In this document: positions 15,299-17,933 of the stretch, piece after piece | Layout of the letters: the number at the start of each line of letters is the position of its first letter | Position numbering within the stretch: position 1 is the first letter of the stretch | Origin: DATBLE01 sp046732255 | GTDB taxonomy: Bacteria > Actinomycetota > Thermoleophilia > Gaiellales > Gaiellaceae | Reading direction: 5' to 3' | DNA length: 17,933 bases | Assembly: GCA_046732255.1 (NCBI GenBank) | Contig: JBKPMR010000067.1 | Coordinates: forward strand, 1-17,933 | Translations under genes and position numbers: made by a program | The notes under the pieces: model-generated | Told to the model about the DNA's origin: nothing | The model's input: the letters and a program-made list of their open reading frames with translations, nothing else | Databases searched by the model: none

Positions 15299-16504
15299 GT
15301 GAAAACGGTCCTCTTCGTCGGCGCGGGGCGCCACCAGCGCCGCGCGATCCTCCGCGCCCGAGAGCTGGGGTTGCGGGTCGTGGCGGTCGACCGAAATCCC
15401 GACGCCGCGGGACTCGGGGAAGCCGACGCGGCCGAGGTCGTCGACTTCGTCCGTGAGGACGCGGTTGTCGAGGTCGCCCGGCGGCACGAGATCGACGGCG
15501 TGCTCACCGTGTCGGCCGACCGGGCGGTTCCGGTCGTCGCCGCGGTCGCCGAGGAGCTCGGCCTCCCAGGAATCGGCCGTGAGACGGCGCACCTGATGAC
15601 CCACAAGGTGGCGATGCGGCGCCGCCTGGCGGAGGGCGGAGTCCCGCAGCCGCAGTTCGCCGCGATCCGCGCCTGGCGGGAGGCGCCGGCGGCCGCCGAC
15701 ACCGTCGGCTTTCCGGCCGTGCTGAAGCCGGCCGACTCGGGCGGCCAGCGCGGGCTCTTTCTGCTGCGGTCGTTCGCCGACCTCGAGCGCCACTTCCATG
15801 CGGCGCTGGCCGAGTCGCCGACCGGGGAGACGATCCTCGAGGAGTTCACGGACGGTCTGGAGCTGAACGGCCTGGTCGTCGCCCGCGGCGGTGAGCCGTT
15901 TCCGCTGCTCCTCTCGGACCGGCTGCGCCCTCACGGGGACGGGTTCGGGGTCGGCTGGATCCACTCGTACCCGTCGCGGCTGTTCGGCGACTCGTTCGAG
16001 GAGGCGGAGCGGGTCGCTCTCCGAGCTGTGCGCACGCTCGGCCTGCGCGACGGGATCGCATTCCCGCAGCTGATCGTCGGGGACGGCAAGGCCCTGGTCG
16101 TCGAGGTCGCCGCACGCATCCCCGGTGGCCAGATGGCCGACCTCGCGTTCCACGCGCTCGGCATCGACCTCGTCGAGATCGCCCTGCGGCAGGCGCTGGG
16201 CGAGGACGCCCCCGACGAGCTGGTCGTCCCGAAGATCTCGAGACCGACGGCGATCCGGTTCCTCACCGCCCACCCGGGCCCGCTCCCGGTCGGAACCGTC
16301 CGGAAGATCGGTGGGCTCGAGCGCGTCCTCGCGGCTCCGGGCGTCGTCCAGGCCGACGTGTTCCTCCAGGTGGGCGAGGAGATCCGGCCGGTGCGTCTCG
16401 ACGGCGACCGCCGCGGGTACGTGATCGCGACCGGGGACACGAACGTCCAGGCACTGGAGCACGCGGAGTCGGCCGCGCGCCTGCTCTACGTGGAGACCGA
16501 GTGA
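15299..16504 (+). CDS. ATP-grasp family ligase (copy 2)
   Basis: The 401-residue protein follows the same plan as copy 1: TVLFVGAGRHQRRAILRA and VVAVDRNPDAAG (28-39), a K103 at the start of the ATP-binding region, FPAVLKPADSGGQRG (K143), ILEEFTDGLELNG (E181/E182) and VVEVAARIPGGQMAD (E269). Shared features such as VDRNPxA and AExGVPxP show paralogy. The reaction is expected to be ATP-dependent carboxylate-amine ligation; the substrates are unknown. GTG at 15299 starts directly at the first beta strand; an in-frame ATG at 15248 would overlap the divergent SDR start and add an unconserved tail. It begins the plus-strand set of deacetylase-like, kinase and third ATP-grasp genes, and is followed by a strong hairpin. 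Confidence 0.88.
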   Translation: MKTVLFVGAGRHQRRAILRARELGLRVVAVDRNPDAAGLGEADAAEVVDFVREDAVVEVARRHEIDGVLTVSADRAVPVVAAVAEELGLPGIGRETAHLMTHKVAMRRRLAEGGVPQPQFAAIRAWREAPAAADTVGFPAVLKPADSGGQRGLFLLRSFADLERHFHAALAESPTGETILEEFTDGLELNGLVVARGGEPFPLLLSDRLRPHGDGFGVGWIHSYPSRLFGDSFEEAERVALRAVRTLGLRDGIAFPQLIVGDGKALVVEVAARIPGGQMADLAFHALGIDLVEIALRQALGEDAPDELVVPKISRPTAIRFLTAHPGPLPVGTVRKIGGLERVLAAPGVVQADVFLQVGEEIRPVRLDGDRRGYVIATGDTNVQALEHAESAARLLYVETE

Positions 16505-16507
16505 CAG

Positions 16508-16535
16508 TCGCGCAAATGCCGGCGCATTTGCGCGA
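16508..16535. repeat. Strong hairpin with perfect 12-bp stem
   Basis: TCGCGCAAATGC and its exact reverse complement flank CGGC in the 46-bp gap between ATP-grasp copy 2 and the deacetylase-like gene. The AT-rich middle of the stem is unlike its surroundings. No T-run follows, so a classic intrinsic terminator is not supported. It could be a REP-like repeat of another family, a regulatory hairpin, or an unusual terminator. Confidence 0.7.
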
Positions 16536-16550
16536 GGGAAAGCGGGTTCC

Positions 16551-17186
16551 ATGAGCTGTAACTTTGACTTGGACCACTACGGCGACATCCTTCAGGCAGC
16601 GCGCTCTGGCGGGTACCGGTTCACGTTCTTCGATCGGCCACCGGAAGCGGGGACGGTGATCCTCCGGCACGACGTCGACCTCTCCCTGGACGCGGCGCTG
16701 ACGATGGCGGGGGTGGAGGCCGAGGCAGGCGCGGCCGCGACCTACTTCCTGATGACCCGGAGCGAGTTCTACAACCTCGGCTCCGCGTCGGGCCGGACCG
16801 CGGTCGAGCGGCTGCGGGAGCTCGGCCATCGCGTCGGCCTGCACGCCGTCTGGCCGCACGTCGACCGGGACGACCGCCTCGACCCCGTCGTCGCGTGGCA
16901 CAACCCCGATCCCGAGTACATGCGCGAGCCGGTCGACGGCTTCGTGAACGTGATGGAGGCGCCGTGGGCGGACGTGTACCGCTCCGACTCGAACCAGCAC
17001 TGGCGCCAGGGCTGCCCGCACGAGGAGCTCGCCGCGGGCCGGTTCGAGTGGCTCCAGCTGCTCACCCATCCGGAGATCTGGGTGTATCCCGGGCGGACGA
17101 TGCGCGAGACGATGCTGGCGATGCTCGACGCGGAGCGGGAACGCCGCCTCGAGCAGCTCGCCGCCGACCGGATCGATCTCTCGTGA
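16551..17186 (+). CDS. Polysaccharide-deacetylase-like protein (HDVD/WbmS-like)
   Basis: The 211-residue protein resembles small NodB-fold proteins of O-antigen clusters. LRHDVDLSLDAAL holds the paired aspartates of motif 1 (H40-D41-V-D43). VGLHAVWPHVD (96-106) supplies H98 and H103, YRSDSN (143-148) and LLTHPEIWVYPG (170-181; H173) supply later active-site-like residues. If active it would be a metal-dependent sugar N-deacetylase in the cytosol, since no signal peptide is seen. It lies between ATP-grasp copy 2 and an APH-fold kinase, and its stop overlaps the kinase start as GTGA. ATG at 16551 has only a distant GAGGGAAAG as ribosome site. Confidence 0.78.
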   Translation: MSCNFDLDHYGDILQAARSGGYRFTFFDRPPEAGTVILRHDVDLSLDAALTMAGVEAEAGAAATYFLMTRSEFYNLGSASGRTAVERLRELGHRVGLHAVWPHVDRDDRLDPVVAWHNPDPEYMREPVDGFVNVMEAPWADVYRSDSNQHWRQGCPHEELAAGRFEWLQLLTHPEIWVYPGRTMRETMLAMLDAERERRLEQLAADRIDLS

Positions 17187-17860
17187 CGACCGTCGAGCGC
17201 GTCGGCGACACGGTCCGGCGTCCGCCGGGCAGGCACGCCGACCTCGTCCACGCCCTCCTTGCCCACTTCGAGCGTGTCGGGTTCGACGGGGCGCCGCGTT
17301 TTCTCGGCTGCGACGAGCACGGTCGAGAGATGCTGTCCTGGGTGGACGGAGAGGCCGGAGACATCCCGGTACCTCCCGACGATCACCTTGTGGTCGACGT
17401 CGGCGACCTCATGCGCCGCATGCACGACGCGCAGGAAGGCTTTCAGCCGCCGACTGAAGCGTGGCCCGTCGGCGCAGAGGTCGTATGCCACAACGACTGG
17501 TGGCCCGGCAACCTCGTCTTCCGAAACGGACGCCCGGCGGCGTTGATCGACTGGAGTCTTGCGGCGCCCGGCCGGCGCGTCCAGGATCTTGCTCGAGCAG
17601 CAGCCTGGTGGGCTCCACTGCGGCGGGACGAGGCTGTCCTGCAGCGGGGGTTCGACCCGGCGAGGCGAGGCAACCGCCTTCGGTTGATCTGCGACGCGTA
17701 CGGAGTGGACGCGGCCCAGCGCAGGACCCTCGTCGACGCCGCGATCGCGGAGCAGCGGGCATGGGCGCAGGATCCGCCCGGGGAAACGGAGCGCCGCCTG
17801 ATGCTCGCCAACGCCGAATGGATGGAAGAGCACCGCGAGGAGCTCGAGCGATGGCTTTGA
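17183..17860 (+). CDS. APH-fold phosphotransferase without a standard N-lobe
   Basis: The 225-residue protein contains the APH catalytic loop VCHNDWWPGNLVF (H103, D105, N110) and LIDWSLAAPGRRVQDLA with the metal-binding D123. The N-terminal part (VERVGDTVRRPPGRHADLVHALL) is short and lacks an obvious kinase-type nucleotide lysine strand, as in a group of small actinobacterial APH-like proteins. It may phosphorylate a sugar or other small hydroxyl compound; antibiotic resistance is not implied by context. GTG at 17183 overlaps the deacetylase-like stop, and its own end overlaps the next ATG by 10 bp, so it is translated within the plus-strand set. An open frame extends further upstream to 16895 but is shadow of the previous gene. 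Confidence 0.85.
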   Translation: MTTVERVGDTVRRPPGRHADLVHALLAHFERVGFDGAPRFLGCDEHGREMLSWVDGEAGDIPVPPDDHLVVDVGDLMRRMHDAQEGFQPPTEAWPVGAEVVCHNDWWPGNLVFRNGRPAALIDWSLAAPGRRVQDLARAAAWWAPLRRDEAVLQRGFDPARRGNRLRLICDAYGVDAAQRRTLVDAAIAEQRAWAQDPPGETERRLMLANAEWMEEHREELERWL

Positions 17861-17933
17861 ACCCGATCACGGTCCTCGTCTCCGCGTGCGGTGCGCCCGG
17901 GACGGCAGCGCTGATGCGAGCCCTCCGCGCGAA
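17851..17933 (+). CDS. Start of a third ATP-grasp / carbamoyl-phosphate-synthase-like protein (partial)
   Basis: Only 27 codons are present. MALNPITVLVSACGAPGTA resembles the first beta strand and glycine-rich turn of CPSase-like ATP-grasp proteins common in glycan clusters (ITVLVTGxGxPGT). The cysteine in SACGAPG replaces the usual Gly-rich residue. The ATG overlaps the kinase stop by 10 bp. The assignment rests on a short N-terminus and needs the downstream sequence. Confidence 0.55.
   Translation, partial: MALNPITVLVSACGAPGTAALMRALRA

Overview
The window is GC-rich DNA (roughly 70% by eye) with dense, overlapping genes and many GTG starts. The gene types are a mixed surface-glycan set. 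This fits a high-GC actinobacterium, and the short REP-like palindromes remind me of environmental Thermoleophilia-type genomes. That placement is inference: no rRNA or other marker gene is present. I see no tRNA, rRNA, CRISPR array, transposase gene or replication origin.

Layout. (1) Positions 1-8675, all minus strand, form a tightly packed run. Transcription order is TetR1 (8675-8037), a 4,6-dehydratase-type SDR, an ATP-grasp ligase, a DegT-family sugar aminotransferase, a flippase-like (UPF0104/LPG-synthase TM) protein, a GT2 glycosyltransferase, a large polytopic GT-C-like membrane protein, and a GT4 glycosyltransferase cut by the left window edge. Most junctions overlap by 4 to 43 bases, which suggests translational coupling. 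(2) Diverging from TetR1 is a class A FAD monooxygenase (8762-10180). The gap between them holds two 15-bp inverted repeats 33 bp apart, a clear candidate TetR operator pair. (3) Positions 10185-15249, minus strand, read in transcription order: a second SDR, a second DegT aminotransferase, TetR2, a DHA2-type MFS exporter, and a polyprenyl-phosphate glycosyltransferase of GtrB/DPM type. TetR2 has a good promoter (TTGACA-16-GATAAC) and an overlapping 24-bp operator inside the 3' end of the aminotransferase gene. A related half-site recurs in front of the MFS gene. (4) Positions 15299-17933, plus strand: a second ATP-grasp ligase paralogous to the first, an HDVD-type polysaccharide-deacetylase-like protein, an APH-fold kinase without a normal N-lobe, and the first 27 residues of what looks like a third ATP-grasp/carbamoyl-phosphate-synthase-like protein.

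How the parts may fit. Two copies of a module (nucleotide-sugar SDR, PLP aminotransferase, ATP-grasp ligase) sit beside glycosyltransferases, a flippase-like protein, a polyprenyl-phosphate sugar synthase and a GT-C-like membrane enzyme. The simplest reading is synthesis and export of a surface glycan with amino sugars whose amines are acylated by ATP-grasp amide ligases. The ligase substrate is a hypothesis. The two TetR-controlled resistance-like units (monooxygenase and MFS exporter) are interleaved with this cluster. TetR1 lies only 10 bp before the glycan run, so its operators may control both directions.

The most unusual non-coding signal is a set of REP-like palindromes. Three lie in frame inside the GT-C-like gene, one is a perfect 34-bp palindrome between the MFS and GtrB-like genes, and an unrelated 12-bp-stem hairpin lies after the second ATP-grasp gene.
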